DNA from: Platycnemis pennipes
Taxonomy: Eukaryota; Arthropoda; Insecta; Odonata; Platycnemididae
Direction: 5' to 3'
Length of the DNA stretch: 64,000 nt
Assembly (NCBI GenBank): GCA_933228895.1
Contig: OW121853.1
Coordinates: forward strand, 76,926,645-76,990,644
The first letter of the stretch is position 1, and the number at the start of each line of letters is the position of its first letter. Below the pieces are notes generated by a model. The model was not told the origin of the DNA and made no database searches. It was given only the letters and a program-made list of their open reading frames with translations. Shown here piece by piece: positions 46,331-58,729 of the stretch. Both the position numbers and the translations under genes were made by a program.

Positions 46331-48479
46331 GTGAATCGTGTTTAAATCTACATCACAAGCAGTAATTATAATCATAATAAGAATGGGTAGTTTGCTTAAT
46401 AGAATATTGGCATAACTCGAAAATAAGCTTTGTTATATCCGCAAAAATTTAATTACCCAGCGAGTAAAAATGAGTTATACAAACTCTACCTTTTTCGACC
46501 TCTTCAGGTTATCACCTAGAGCGGAATGCAAGAGAATGTATCCTTGGGTGTGTGTATGTGTAAAAATCACAACGGGATGGGGGGAGAGAAGGAATTCAAG
46601 GAAAAAGAGGGGTAAGTATTAACTCTGGAGAGGGGAGGGGTAGGAGGACCAGGCCATGGTATAGTCTGTGCATTATATCTTGGCAGTGACGTCACGCCGC
46701 TGAGTTGCCAGATTCTTTTGGGTGCTCTCTTTATCGTTTTCTCTCGCACAGTTTGATGAACAATTGACTAACGTTTTCCTGTATATAATCAAAGTATTTC
46801 TTTAATTAAATATTCTGACAGCATATTGTTTTGAAAGTGAAGTTATTTTCCGTTAGTTTCCCGTGAATTCTTTGTCAAGAATTCGAGGCGTCTTCAATCT
46901 CTTATTTATTAAAGCGTATTCGCCACGAGTTGTGCAAGTGATCTCTCGTGGGACATCGGAGTCAGCATACCTCACTAAAAAGTTCAATTTTAGTGAGTCA
47001 AGCAAAAAAGTTTCATGCATTAAAGTTATTAGGGTTGAGTGAGTTATACCGAGGCACTTTGTAACCTTGGCAGTGTCTGCGATGGCAAAATTCGTACAAA
47101 TATTGCTAAATGTGAGCTCTGCTCTCGAGTGGAGTGTACTTTCCTTTTATCGCAGTTTTCTGCGGAGTTCAGCACATATGAGCAATATTCGAGTATTATA
47201 GTCATATTTAATACCTCCGCTGTTAAATTCGAGTGGCTAGTGATGTTAAAATTAGAATTTTTCGATGTCATTTTTGTGTAAAGAGGACGCATGGGCTCGT
47301 GACATGCTCTCATATTTTGTTATTTTCATATGAGAAAGGCCTCATAAATGACAAGTAATCTGTAACAAAGGTTAGTGATGTTGATTTAATGTGGGATAAA
47401 TGGTAGGAAGTGGATTTGTTGGGATTTATAATGAAGAACTGTAAAATTGTTTCGGTGACGTACGAATCCATGCTCGGCATGATGGCAGGTATATCTCTGA
47501 TATCAAAGTAGGTACAGCTGATGCAGCCAAAATTACAAAGATAAAGTGATAAGTCATCGCGCACTGCATTATAAGTGAAAAGGCATAAACTGTGGTGTTT
47601 TCCGTGAGATAAGTACAGTTGGGAAAACATTTACTGCGTCAATCACATCCTCATTGTTGTTATGATGTAAATGTTTTGGTGATTTTGTGGAATTGGATTT
47701 ATTTTTCGAAATGAGTGTCATAAGTAAATTTTTAAGCCATATGGTACGAAATAAGTAGTTCCTATGTGGTTGATGCCCATGATGAATAGAATTCATTGAG
47801 TGTGAACGTGATTTTCTGGGGAATAACTGCGTTAATACGATAATACAAAGTAGAAGCGATGACTTTAGTTCAGCATAGTTTAGGTAGTAATAATTCATTC
47901 TTTCCACGTAAATTGAAGAAAAAATTTTTTGGAAGAAAACCCACATCACTTCTTATGTAAAAGTTTTTCAGGACTGTAAAAATAAAGGTAACGAATTGAT
48001 AGTAATTTTAGCTCAAGAAATAAGTCTAGTGACGTGCTACAAGAAGGTACTCTCCACAATCCTGCGATATAAGTAGTATTGTAGGATAGCGAAGAGAAGC
48101 TAGGTTTGTCAAAAGGTGTTAAGAGAAGTGTATCAGTGTACCGAAATTATGAGAAGAATTGGGTTGCGAATCACTATGAGATAGTAAGTTGGAAAACAGA
48201 AATATCTCCGGCATAAATGTATGGTTATAAGATTCTCTGAAGAGGCTATGAACATTAAAAGCACTAGCATACTATTGAAGAAGTTCATGAATATTACAGA
48301 AGATACTACTCGTGAAGATTAAGTTCAAGTGAGACAGAGAGGTTCAAAAATTCGTTTTTCCGCGCAAAATTATGGGCAGTAGGTAATTGGTTATAGTCCT
48401 GGTGGGAATAGAATGGGTATAGTAGTTTTTGATATAGAAGGGTAGGTTGCAGTGATTTTTTACAAAGATTTACTTACTT
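46331..48479. other. No gene recognised
   Basis: No repeat partner inside this window. A plus-strand frame at 47039-47281 (80 codons) contains CELCSRVEC and could be the start of a LINE ORF1 with a zinc knuckle or PHD-like finger, but the spacing is not diagnostic. The minus frame at 47569-47949 is similar in length and has no features. I do not call a gene. Confidence 0.35.
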
Positions 48480-48650
48480 TAAAATTTATTACATGGCTGG
48501 TTTTTCGGGAGTTTAGGTCCTTGTGAAAATGAAAGAAATTTTAACCTGTGGCCGACGTTTCGGAAAATATATTTTTTACTTCTTCAGGGCTAAAATGGGA
48601 TAAACCACCAAAGAATATAGGTAACATGATTTACAGAATGTTTGCAGTGC
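48480..48650 (-). pseudogene. Penelope-like element 3' end (minus)
   Basis: Minus strand reads GlulLysLys-rich ALxPEEVKNIFSETSATG-like codons (about 48606-48549), the hallmark 'SETS' region found after the ORF of many Penelope-like elements, followed by CATGGCTGGTTTTTCGGG in complement. Fragment only; different family from 23620. Confidence 0.5.
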
Positions 48651-49059
48651 CGAATTTTTTACAAAAAGTATAATTTTTTTACAAAGTTTAACGCCAAAAA
48701 TTGCACGGAATAAATTTTACATACCTTTAAGTTCTTTAAAGGTGAATGTGTTTACAAATTGGTTGCTAAGGACTATATGTTATAATTTTTTAAATTTTGA
48801 TGCATTAAATTATCATATATTTTTCTTAAATTAGAAATTTTTGTTCTTTTATTACATGAATTTTATCTCTACTAATATGATACATTTCTTTTCATAACCT
48901 TTTTGATAAATTTTCTTCTGTCTAAAATTTTTGTCTGGTCGAAATTAAAAGTTTGGTTGTTTACGATTGCATGATTTTGTCAATGCACAGATTTTAAATT
49001 AATAACTCAAGCACTTGTTAGGCCTAAATTTCCTGAAATATACATCATTAATATGTATT

Positions 49060-49290
49060 AAACTAAATGTCTGATCAATCTATAATTATTGAATTACTGT
49101 GTGTAGACGAACAATTTAGGTTGCGTGTAGGTATTGCATTCACATATTTGTATTTTCACATGCCTACATGATAGTAAGCGTAAATTCAATTCTCTCCCGA
49201 TTTAAAATACATGCTTGGGGATGTCCACCCCCTGCTACACTTGCACACCCCTTGCGGTGGCTTGCTAGGAATTAATGTAGATTTAGAGGC
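49060..49290 (+). pseudogene. LINE-A 3' UTR (plus)
   Basis: UTR words TGATCAATCTATAATTATTG and GGTTGCGTGTAGG, the hairpin around 49225-49270 (CACCCCCTGCTACACTTGC ... GCGGTGGCTTGC) and a decayed tail TTAATGTAGATTTAG. Confidence 0.7.
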
Positions 49291-49439
49291 CTCTATCTTC
49301 AAGGATGGTGAAAATTTCGTAGAGAATTTGGAGTTTTTCGGTCATGGGTTACAGGGTTATAGGAAGACGTATCGGAAAGCTGTCCGAGTTCTTCATCGAA
49401 GTAATCTGAGGATTTAAGAACAACAACTTTGGAGCCTTT

Positions 49440-49960
49440 ATCTGAGGATGTGATGACAATCTTGGGATTAGAGGTGAAGTTTTAAGCAGCTGATGAAGGA
49501 CGGATTGTAGATATTTGGAAGGAGGAGGTTGCTGAAATTTTCGTTATGTTGGTTGGATGGGAGAGGTTTGGGTTCATGGGAAGAGGGAGGTTTGATTTAA
49601 TGAGTGCTTTATGCAGGGAATTGGTGAGTAACGCAGTGTATATTCAGAGTCCCAAAAAATTCCATTTGACTGTCCATTCAAGGGCGTTGGTAAGGATGTT
49701 GAGGGGTAAACTTTCTTGGTAGGAAGATGAGGAGAGAAGACCTTTTCCGAGCAAGAATATTTCGCTTGGGAAAGGATGGGTGGAGGAAAGATTTAACACC
49801 ATTTGTTCTGCCGAGTCAAGGGATTTCCAGCGGTCTGGCTCTGAGGAGACGAAGGGTCATTGATTTTGAGGAATGCGCTTCGAGCGTTGGTGGGGGAGAA
49901 GGGACAAGATTGAGAAGGGGACGCCCGGTTGGGTTTGATCAAGTACGTGTTCCACCTTGA
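49440..49960. repeat. Dispersed repeat R, copy without LINE-A and MITE insertions
   Basis: The left half matches 16490-16640 and 29265-29420; the right half matches 17640-17930, 33645-33930 and 62095-62390. In units 1 and 2 the halves are separated by LINE-A and element K, so this copy shows the arrangement before those insertions. Neither strand shows a conserved open frame. Confidence 0.7.
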
Positions 49961-50800
49961 GAAATTTTTAAAACTTCATTGCTTTTACAAATGCTGTAGC
50001 GAGACTGCTCGACATTTCAATGTAATGTGAGTGCCAACAACTCCGATCTTGAATACTAAAGCAAGGTGTAATGGGTCTCTTGGGACCTTCGAAGGTCGAA
50101 TTTCGGAATGTGCGGTTTTCATAAGTGAATAAAAGGGGTTTGGAATATTGTTATGAAGAGCACAATAATTTGAAAATCAGGCATTTACTGTGCGATTATT
50201 AAACTCATTGTCCCTAAACACGAGTGGGTATACGCTGTGGCGTAGGTACCAAGGCTACTTGCGCCCGGGTCTAACTAGATGGTAGCAGCCCCCGGTAGAA
50301 AAAAATTATTTGTTCTTAAACTAAAAAAAAAAGATGTTTTTCAATTTGGCGCCCCCTCCCCCAATTGGTACGCTACTGGGTCTACATTGAATTTGTTTAT
50401 AATTTGAGATTGCTTAAATGGGAAATGGAACCAGGTCGGCGGGTGAAATAAAAAAAATCCGGGGAACTTGAAATGCGAGTGAATCTACATTTATGAATCC
50501 ATTGAGCTTCATTAATTTTATATTTTCAACGGTAAGGCTATATAGTCCCGAAGGAAGCTACACAGCGACGAAGGAAAGTAACCAAAGAAAGATTTTCCTC
50601 CGTGCCATCTGTGAGTAAAATAGTATAGGCATCTATTTGATCCGATGGCTTGCTATCCTTGGTACAGTCTCTCGGAAGTCCGTTAAAGGGAGCGGGCAAA
50701 GATTATAATAGGAAGCGGGCGTAAGCGACGTAAGTACCGGTACCCTTTATCAGGATGGCAATTGCATTACCGACTCTGCAGACTGAATGAATTCGTATAA
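49961..50800. other. No gene recognised
   Basis: No partner in the window and no coding features. A GGCGCCCCCTCCCCCAAT word near 50350 resembles the end of a DNA element but no second end was found. Confidence 0.35.
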
Positions 50801-50808
50801 GGCAGCGG

Positions 50809-51104
50809 CAGAGCGTCGGAACTATTTTCGCTGGGTGGGGGCCAAACTTGAAAAGGGCCCGGCTCCTAAGAAAATGGCCCGGCGCCTAGGAAAAGGACCC
50901 GATTGTTTTGCGGATACGAGGTGGTAGAGGCTAGAATTTTGTTAAAAGAGCATTTGAAGGTGTGAGAATACGTGTCAGTAGGGAAAAAGCAAGTTGAAAA
51001 CAAGTGAAATTTAATTTTTATTAATGAAGACTACTTATTTTTCGAGGGCCCGGGCAAATTATGGGGCCTCCGCCCCCTCCTGCCCCCCACTTCCGACGCC
51101 GCTG
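50809..51104. mobile_element. Element K copy 3: hAT-type MITE with 8-bp target duplication
   Basis: Ends CAGAGCGTCGGAA and complement of CAGCGGCGTCGGAA; flanking 8-mers GGCAGCGG (50801-50808) and GGCTGCGG (51105-51112) match at 7 of 8. This independent insertion confirms the family's ends. Non-coding, 296 bp. Confidence 0.85.
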
Positions 51105-51112
51105 GGCTGCGG

Positions 51113-51994
51113 CAAGTCTGGAACAATGTGCCTCGATCGAAACTATCGGCATTTATACGCCATTGTCTTTCTCAGGCAGGATATTTTCGCATTCCCTCAG
51201 CCCAAGCATCTAAACACTTGAACCCCGATCACTGCCCGTTCTCCGCAACTTATCATTTCAGGCGGAAAAATTGCGAAATGAATCTCGTTCGACCATTAGC
51301 TATACATCTCAGACCCCATTAAACATCTCCCTTGCCCACCCTTTTAAGATTTCGAAGCCCTCACCCACGAATACTACCTTTCCCTCACCCCTCTCCCACT
51401 TCCTCCCCCCCCTGTTACCTTTGCATGTCATGCGCTATTCAATCTGTTTCTTTTCTTTATGTCATTGCATTCGAAGTCCTGCCGTGGTGAATGTCGGTCT
51501 TCCAGTCCTGAGACGTGCAAGATTGAATTTCCTCGCGTGGTAATGTCTGGAGAATGCTTGAGGTTTGTGATAAATGTGTGCAGCACGTAGATTGACAACG
51601 GCGAAGACAACTGTGGCGATCAGGATTCTTTGGGTGAGTAAAATATTTTATGATTTTTCATCCTGTACCACCAGTGAATTGTGATTAACGATTGTGGGAC
51701 CATGCATGGTTCACGTGAGCAAATTTAGTTCGACTCGTATCCTGGTTTGTGTTTCATCGCTTTGAAAGTTGCTGTTTCGAGAAACCAAACTGATGGAAAT
51801 TAGGGAATGCTAAGTGCGTGATCATGAATAATGTGCGTGATTTAAAAAAAATTATGCCGTCGTTGAGCAAACATTTACCTGGGTAGGAAAAATCATGCTG
51901 ATGCTCTCGCATTTGGTTAGCGGGCCTTAGTCAACGTTTTGCATTTATACAATATCAGATTGTTACATCTAGAACCCCTCGATTCTACAATCAG
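51113..51994. other. Unassigned
   Basis: The C-rich stretch 51330-51420 keeps frames open on the plus strand (51271-51543) but without protein features. No repeat partner seen. Confidence 0.35.
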
Positions 51995-52433
51995 CCCTGG
52001 TGAAAATAAACCGTGACAGACAGTGTGACAGACAATGTGGTAGAAGCGTGAACACAGTGTGCTTAGAATGTGACAAGAGTGTGATTACAGTGTGCATACA
52101 CTGTGACAAGAGCGTAAATTGGGACTCAAAAGCGTGTAGAAAGCGTGATAGACACTGTGACGGTACAGTGTGTTCACAGTGTGAGGACACCGTGACTAAT
52201 ACCCATGTACAGTGTGCTGCACATTGTGGTCACACTGTCCATCACGCTTTGAAGGGAGCAAAGTGTGTGTACACTGTGACTAATAGCCTTGTACAGTGTG
52301 CAGCACATTGTGGTCACACTGTCCATCACGCTTTGAAGGGAGCACACTGTGCGCATACAATGTGACTAATACACTTGCACAGTGTGATACACATTGTTGT
52401 CACACTGTCTGTCACGGTTTATTTTCACCAGGG
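51995..52433. mobile_element. Element C: inverted-repeat element made of CACTGTG words
   Basis: The first 36 bp, beginning CCCTGGTGAAAATAAACCGT, are repeated exactly inverted at the right end (52398-52433). The interior is a dense array of CAGTGTG and CACTGTG words in both orientations, plus an 82-85-bp direct duplication (52193 and 52278). The open frames on both strands are by-products of this array. No clear target duplication. Confidence 0.85.
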
Positions 52434-52764
52434 AGTAATTTTCCAGTGTTCTTGAAAGCTCATCCTTCATTTCAAGCTTCAAAAAAAGATTTATTCTACT
52501 GTCATAATAGTGGTCTCGTCATAACTATTGCCTAGTGTTTGCTTAAATTTTGGCCATCTCCTTATGTTCAAGAGGTATCGGGAAGGTTGAGTTTTTCCCT
52601 GTTGCACTTTAAATACTTTTAAGTATTGCTATTGTGTTTGGCTAATACATTGTCATATTCCCTTTGTCAACATATCTGCATCTTGACTTGTAGTTGTACT
52701 TTATTTTAGCAAATTTTTCATTAACCATGGCCTATGCAAATTTAGGTGTGTATTTTTATTCATC
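52434..52764. other. No gene recognised
   Basis: AT-rich spacer with TTTTAAGTA words near 52612; no partner in the window. Confidence 0.3.
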
Positions 52765-53112
52765 ATCATTGGTCAACAATCCTAGGATTGGTAGACGCAG
52801 CTTTCTACTCGATTCTTCTATCGGCCAACTTTTTCATTGTGACGTAATTCTTCTCCTTTACATCCTTCACAACTTGCTCCATATACCTCATACGAGGCCT
52901 GCCTTTTCCAATCTTCCTGTTCACTTTTCCCTCAACAATTGTCTTCATCAGGCCATCGTGTCTCATGATATGGCCGATTAAGTTGTCCCTTCTTCTTTTT
53001 AGAGTTTTCAGCAGACTTCTCTTTTCTCCTACTTTTCTTAGGACTTCCTCGTTACTTACTCTGTCAATCCATTTAATCTTCAGCATTCTTATGTAGCACC
53101 ACATTTTGAATG
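52765..53112 (-). pseudogene. RTE-B C-terminus (minus), well preserved
   Basis: Minus strand 52805-53112 is open: FKMWCYIRMLKIKWIDRVSN, EEVLRKVGEKRSLLKTLKRR, RDNLIGHIMRHDGLMKTIVE and ADRRIE. 5' truncated exactly at the start of the FKMWC motif. Best preserved fragment of the family here. Confidence 0.85.
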
Positions 53113-53396
53113 CTGTTAACATTATGTAGTTGCTTTTGATCCTGAAGCTTTGTAACACAGAGGAACATGCAATGGTTGATTATACTAGAGTACTAACAGC
53201 TCTTATATTAAACATGCAAAAGATTTTCTTTCATTTCCATTGGAAATTAATTCGACCACAGGAGTGGTTGAACTCCTGTAGAGGAAGAAAGAGCCTGTTT
53301 CCTCAAAGCCCAAATTCTTGAATCACCATATAATTTAAATAAAGATATAGATTTCCTGTCTGTGTAATTCTATAGTACTCTTCAGCAAATCATAAA

Positions 53397-55090
53397 CTAG
53401 GACAATGGTACCCTTTTAACTGGATTCCCCAGTATTGTGTGCTCTTTATCTCTCCTAAAATCATTTTGAGTACATACTCCCATAAAGCCTTTCAAACTCG
53501 GGTTTGAAATTGACTGTATACATTTGTGACTGCAAACAAATCTGGTCCTGTAGCCTGTGAGATGTAATTGCTCTAGTTCTAGCATACTGTTCCACCTGTC
53601 GATGTGATAGTTTCTCCTGGTTTTCCATGTAGTCTTGATTACTTCATGGTTACAACAGCCCAGGAACAAGACCTCTTGATCTTCCATCTCTTCTATGATG
53701 CTCACTTTTTTGTCTATCTGGAATGATGTATCCTCTTTGTACATCACTCTTAGGTATAAAAATTGTCCTATTCTGTTGCAGGATTGACTTCCATCTACCA
53801 GTGGCTGAGGAAACCTTCTTGCATCGCTTTGATTCCTGCTGATTATCAGACCCTCCGGCTTTGATCCATTTGTGAGGAGGTCAATCTTGCTTGCTGCAGT
53901 ACCCATGTTCATTTGCTTCAACTTGTGGATCCTTTTGTCTGGGCAATAGTCCTCATCATCAGCATATGTCAGGTATGTGTTATCTTTTCATTACCAACTT
54001 GGATACCATTGTACTCATAGAGCAATTCTCTTATGATCTTTTCCAGTGCAAGGTTGAAGGGTACTGATTATAAGCAATCTACTTCATCTACACTATGATT
54101 ATGTCCAAGCTCTTCATAACTTATTTCCCGATTTCCAACTTGCCCCTCGGGTCACTCAGGCATTTTCTGATTACTTTCAGATTGCTGATTACTTTTTTAT
54201 GCATTCCAAACTCCATCTGGTAGTTTATTAGGCCCTCCTATGAGTGCAGTCATATTCCTTGTCAAAATCTATGAGAAATGTTTACAGGTCTATGTTATGT
54301 TCCCACATCTTCTCAGTAAGTTTCTGTAGCACATATATGTTATCCACTGTAGATATGCCCTTCTGAAAACCAATTTGATACTCACCTATCACTTGTTGCG
54401 TGAAGGTTTCGATTCCCGGCTCGGTCATGATGGGAATGACAATGATCGATAGCAGATATTCCGCTGAGAAAAAATCATTTGCCTTGACTGGGACTTGAAT
54501 CTGGACCTCCTGATTTCCAGCCAGGTGCTCTACCAGTTGAGCTACCAAGGCGTCCTCTTTCTCTGTGGAAATTACACATGACACCTTGCCGAAAATCAGG
54601 GAGGCCGGGTTCGAGTCCCAGTCAAAGTGAATGATTTTTTTCTCTGTGGAATATCTGCTATTGTGAAATTCCAGCGGGTAACGCCGCTAAAGTTTTCGCA
54701 GCTAGAATGTAATCTTTGAATATGATGACTGAGTCGGGAATCTAAACGTAGGCGGATGTGGATGCAATAAACCGGTGGACAATCTAAGAAACGTTCACAT
54801 AGCAGATATGCCAGGAAAGCACCAGATCTTTCTTCACCTATTACTTCTTCTGCCACATGTGGGATTTTATCCAGTGCACTGTAGGAGAGGCTCTTGTGGT
54901 AGATGTTGAGAAGATCAATGCTGTTGTAGTTGGCGTACTCCATAATATATTCCTTCTTGCAGATCGGGCAGATGATAATTGTATTCCCGTATCTCCTTAT
55001 ATTTTTTGTCTGTTAAAATTTCTCCTGGAGCATTTCCTCTCTCTTTAGGATAATTTTAGCTTTGATTAATTCCTCCCCTGGGCTGTTATT
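53397..55090 (-). pseudogene. RTE-type reverse transcriptase, decayed and interrupted
   Basis: On the minus strand, in order: CPICKKEYIMEYANYNSIDL (about 54985-54900, the NYRGISLL box), VIGEYQIGFQKGISTVDNIY (about 54390-54330), a degraded FIDF palm box near 54270, TYADDEDYCPDK at about 53975-53940 (catalytic Ala-Asp-Asp present) and an open frame at 53397-53921 for the thumb and C-terminus. A SINE dimer interrupts it at 54395-54833. Multiple stops. Confidence 0.75.
54395..54833. mobile_element. Inverted SINE dimer with 13-bp target duplication
   Basis: Flanked by TCACCTATCACTT (54382-54394) and TCACCTATTACTT (54834-54846), where the interrupted RT codons are duplicated. The left half is a minus-strand SINE with a tRNA-like head at 54480-54551: arms GCCTTGG and TCAAGGC, A box TAGCTCAACTGG and B box GATTCAAGTCC, anticodon loop reading GGA. 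The T stem mispairs, so it is not a functional tRNA. The right half repeats the family in plus orientation from its B box (GGTTCGAGTCC, 54608-54618). Confidence 0.8.
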
Positions 55091-55099
55091 CATACATCG

Positions 55100-55600
55100 T
55101 TTCATTACCTGATTCAAATAGCAAACTGGAAAACAATAACTACCCTTATACAAACTTATGGAAGGTAAAGTTTTTTCCTATTGCACTTAAAATATTTATG
55201 AGAGTGAATCTTATGGAGTACATAGAATGACTTAAATTTACTATTCCAAGCAATGTTTTCATTCAACAAAATAATTTTGGTTGAACTTTTCTCTTCAAAA
55301 GCAATCAGAGACTACAACCTAGGTGGAAGGTTTGGTGGTGATTTTAATTCCTTTTATCCTACCTATTATACCTTGTCAGATCTATTGTACTCCTTTCTTC
55401 TTCATGCTCAGGTTACTATGTACCTACTCTCGTTCACCTATTTGCACTCTGATTAAATTCCAGATTTGACAAGTAGTTCATTCCGAATTTAATTTTTATA
55501 TGTCCCCAGATTCCAGGCTGAAAACCTCCAACAGAATAAAATCAGGTATCTTTCAGAATGAGCCAAATTATTGACGATTTTTTACGCAGTGATTCAAAAC
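55100..55600. other. No gene recognised
   Basis: Lies between a LINE and the piggyBac remnant. No repeat partner or coding feature noted; 55500-55600 may be the non-coding end of the piggyBac-like element. Confidence 0.3.
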
Positions 55601-55605
55601 CAAAT

Positions 55606-55900
55606 TCAGTAATTCATATCATTCTCTAAATTTTCGAAACAATCATATTTTCCAAAGCATTCTCTCACTTGAAGCCCCAGTTTGTTTATGCATTTGTCAC
55701 AAATGTATGTAGTCTCTCTTCCTTCTCCAGCTACTTTTCTTTTCAAATAAACAAATGTTTTACACTCTGTAGGACATCTATTGCCCACGTGAAAACTGCA
55801 AGAATGCAAGTGTCTCGAGACAGATTTCGGAGTGTCGCAACACTTGTGTCCTTGACCACATTGTTACGTGAAGACAGCCCACAGCGACACCTCATGGCAC
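55606..55900 (-). pseudogene. piggyBac-like transposase C-terminal zinc finger remnant
   Basis: Minus strand: QCGQGHKCCDTPKSVSRHLH followed by CPTECKTFVYLKRK, GRETTYICDKCINKLGLQV and RECFGKYDCFENLE before the stop at 55606. The spacing Cys-x3-Cys, (R/K)ET-(T/R)Y-x-Cys-x2-Cys, Cys-Phe-x2-Tyr matches the cysteine-rich domain that ends piggyBac transposases and binds the terminal DNA. The catalytic domain is missing; an upstream stop near 55860 shows decay. Confidence 0.65.
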
Positions 55901-55904
55901 CCTG

Positions 55905-57012
55905 ACGTTGATCTGGGATGTGATCTGATAATAGGCCCAATTTTATTTCTTCTTTACATAGATGACTTGAATACAGTTGTTAAAAATAGTAGGCTCAGTC
56001 CTTCTGTCAATGATGCAGTATTGTATTTGGAAATTAGGAATGGAGATGACATTGTCTTCAGCAAAGGATTTAGATGCTATTAATGATTGATGTGTTAGTT
56101 GCTCCTAGAATTAACTTTGAAAAATGCACGGTAATCACTTTTGGAAAAAGTATAGCTGTCCCCATGTTAATTATTGCATCAAATAAAATATAATATCTAA
56201 CCCAGAACATATTAAATAATTAGGCATCACTATCACTGAAGACATGGAGGAAACACATCAAGGAAATAACAGGTGTAGCAAACTGTAGGTAAGGATATGT
56301 GAAAATGGTTCTATTCTAGGGAAATGCAATGAAAAATAATGAGAAACATACTACTGCTATGCCCCATAGCAGTGGCATTGATGCTGTGAACACCATACTA
56401 GGAATGTATGATAAAGGAATTAGTGTGTTTTAACGACATCAGCAAGATTCGTTAAAGGCCATCATGATAATTGTATTAATGTTAAGAGTTTAATAGAAGA
56501 ACTAGGATAAGAATTACTATCAGAATGCTGGCTAAAATTTAGGCTAAACCTTTTTAGTAAATTCGAAGATCATTTGTTTGCAGGTGTTGCTAGATATATA
56601 TTAAGAAATTCTGCGTATAAACAAGACTATAGAGATAGATAGATAAATATTGTCATTTTTCCCGTGTACCATAAGCAGACATAATAGGCAGTATAATAAA
56701 AGGAGAAAACATAATATTAGAGTAGTCTGTATTGCATGAAGCATGTTTTTCACTACCAACCCTGCATACTGGGAAATGCAGATAAATATTCAGAGAAAGG
56801 CCTTTTTAGCCACCAATCACTTCTTTACTATGTAGATACTAATGATCTAGTTGTAAATCGCTCTTATATCTTATCTAACACTTCTCTATGAAGTGGTAGC
56901 ATGGTAGCTCTTAGTTGCATGCGGGTAGTGAATGTTTGGTTATGTTTCACTCTGTGCCACACACACTTGTAGTGGCTCGCAGAGTATTGCCTAGATGTAG
57001 ATGTACATGCTG
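55905..57012 (+). pseudogene. LINE-A, longest copy: RT palm to 3' end (plus)
   Basis: Plus strand: GPILFLLYIDDLNTVVKN (about 55938-55991), then NDAVLYLEIRNGDD where FADD is expected (Ala-Asp replaced), then after shifts NFEKCTVITFGKS, GITITEDM and, near 56652-56690, a degraded FFPRTIREHN box. The UTR and hairpin end at 57012 with GCCTAGATGTAGATG. It links the palm, the C-terminus and the 3' hairpin in one family. Confidence 0.8.
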
Positions 57013-58729
57013 CCGGGGGTGTGGGACATGTGTCACAAAGACTATCAAAATAGACATTTTAAAAATAAGGTATTCGAGGAGATAGCAACGGAGTTTCATA
57101 CGGCCGATAAAAAATTGAAGAAGTGTTTCTCGAAAAAGTGATGGAGGTGATAAGCAGGAGCAATGATGAGGGGAAAATTTTTGGCAATTTTGCTGCATCT
57201 TTGTTAAGAATTATTAAGGTAGTAACAATATGCAGTAGTTAAAAAAATGTAGGAGGGAGATTATGCTTCCTGTCTCCACAGAAAGGAATTTACCTTTTGA
57301 AGAAATGTAAAGCAGTTTGAATAAAGCTGTTCTGATGCAATAACTTCCTTTACTTATATTCAAGTACTCTGCCTTAAGCTTATTGTAAATGGCTTCGCTA
57401 TATTTGGGAATAATTTTTGCCACTTGTGCTTCAGAGACCCAAAGAGATACAAAAGTGAAGAAAAGTAGCTCGTACCAGGAATCCTAATCAGTTTAAATAA
57501 AGAGACCAGAATTTAGCCAAAAATTGCATCCTTTTTCTATGTAAAGCCAAAGCAACAACAGCAGCAGCAATGTGAGAAGACATTATGAACTGCGCTTCGC
57601 TGCCTGCTGTCTCACATTGCTCTCTGTGTCAGCAGTCAAGTGTCTAAGAGCGCACGTTAAGATGGTCGTGGCATTGCTCTCGCTAGAGCTGCTCTCCCGA
57701 CAGTCGCAAGCGGGTGTTGTGAGACTGCGAGAGCATCTGGTATCGTGACATTTATGTCATGACATAAGGGTCTAGTGAAGACCCAGATTTAGAGCAGGTG
57801 GGGCACATCAGGATCAAGATTTCTTGTGTGCAACGCTCTAAAATAAATGACCGTAATATGAAATATTTTACGTTCAATATTCTGAACATATTGATGAAGT
57901 CACAGATCACCATGTATAAGAACATACATATAAAGTAAAACCCCTTATTTACACTTTCCTATGGACCGCTAGAAATAAGTGGAAACTGCAGTAAAATGCA
58001 AATAGTGGAAAAGGTAGAATTTTAAGTATTACATGCATACTTCCATTATAAGAGTAAAGATAAAAGTAAGAAACACTAGAAAACTGAATTAGAGCAGTGT
58101 CCTTAATTAGTTCTTAAAGTGTTTAGCTGTCCTGTTTATTTCCATAAGATATATTTCTTACAACCAACCACCAACAATAAGATATATTTTTCAACCAACA
58201 CAGCCATTGGACATTGTCAAATCCATAATTCCCAAACTTTAGACATTGTGCAATGCCTTTTCTCTTGTGATCACACAGTACACGGCAATATTTGATGGTC
58301 TTGAATTTAAAAACCGTATTTTAATTTGTCATTCCTTCATACCAAGATTTCTTGACATTTTCTTTTTTTCCACACGTTTGCACCAGCTAGCATGTTTCTG
58401 AATCACGTCGTGATTTTTCATATTTGTATCCATTGTTGTGACAGGTAATTTTAGTTGTTTGGCATGCCGGCCTTCCAGATGGCATCTTAAGAATATATTA
58501 TGCACTTATAAATTTTCTGTCTCACATATCTCCTACCAAGTCTGGGTCTATATAACCAGTCAATTTAAAATACACAAAAGTGCCCACACTGCTTCCCTAT
58601 ATATTTCCTTTATGGTGCAGAGCATTATTTTATCTCTTAAATTTGTAGTATTCAGGTTTCGTGGGCATAGATAGACCTTTTACTTCTTCCATCCCTAACT
58701 TAATTTTATCTACATTCTCATGAACTACA
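57013..58729. other. Mostly unassigned
   Basis: A 12-bp inverted pair AGCAATGTGAGA (57566-57577) and TCTCACATTGCT (57610-57621) forms a stem; GAGAGC words continue to 57740. No coding feature or repeat partner otherwise. Confidence 0.35.

Noticed and set aside
47039..47281. LINE ORF1 with a zinc finger
   Set aside because: Too few correctly spaced Cys/His residues and no RT of a matching family downstream; left as unassigned.
52000..52365. 121-codon frame rich in Cys and His (plus), with a similar one on the minus strand
   Set aside because: A direct product of the CACTGTG/CAGTGTG word array of element C; the same words give Cys/His-rich frames on both strands.
54480..54551. tRNA gene with a GGA anticodon
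   Set aside because: Acceptor and anticodon stems fit, but the T stem mispairs at three of five positions, and the sequence is the head of a SINE whose partner copy lies inverted next to it.
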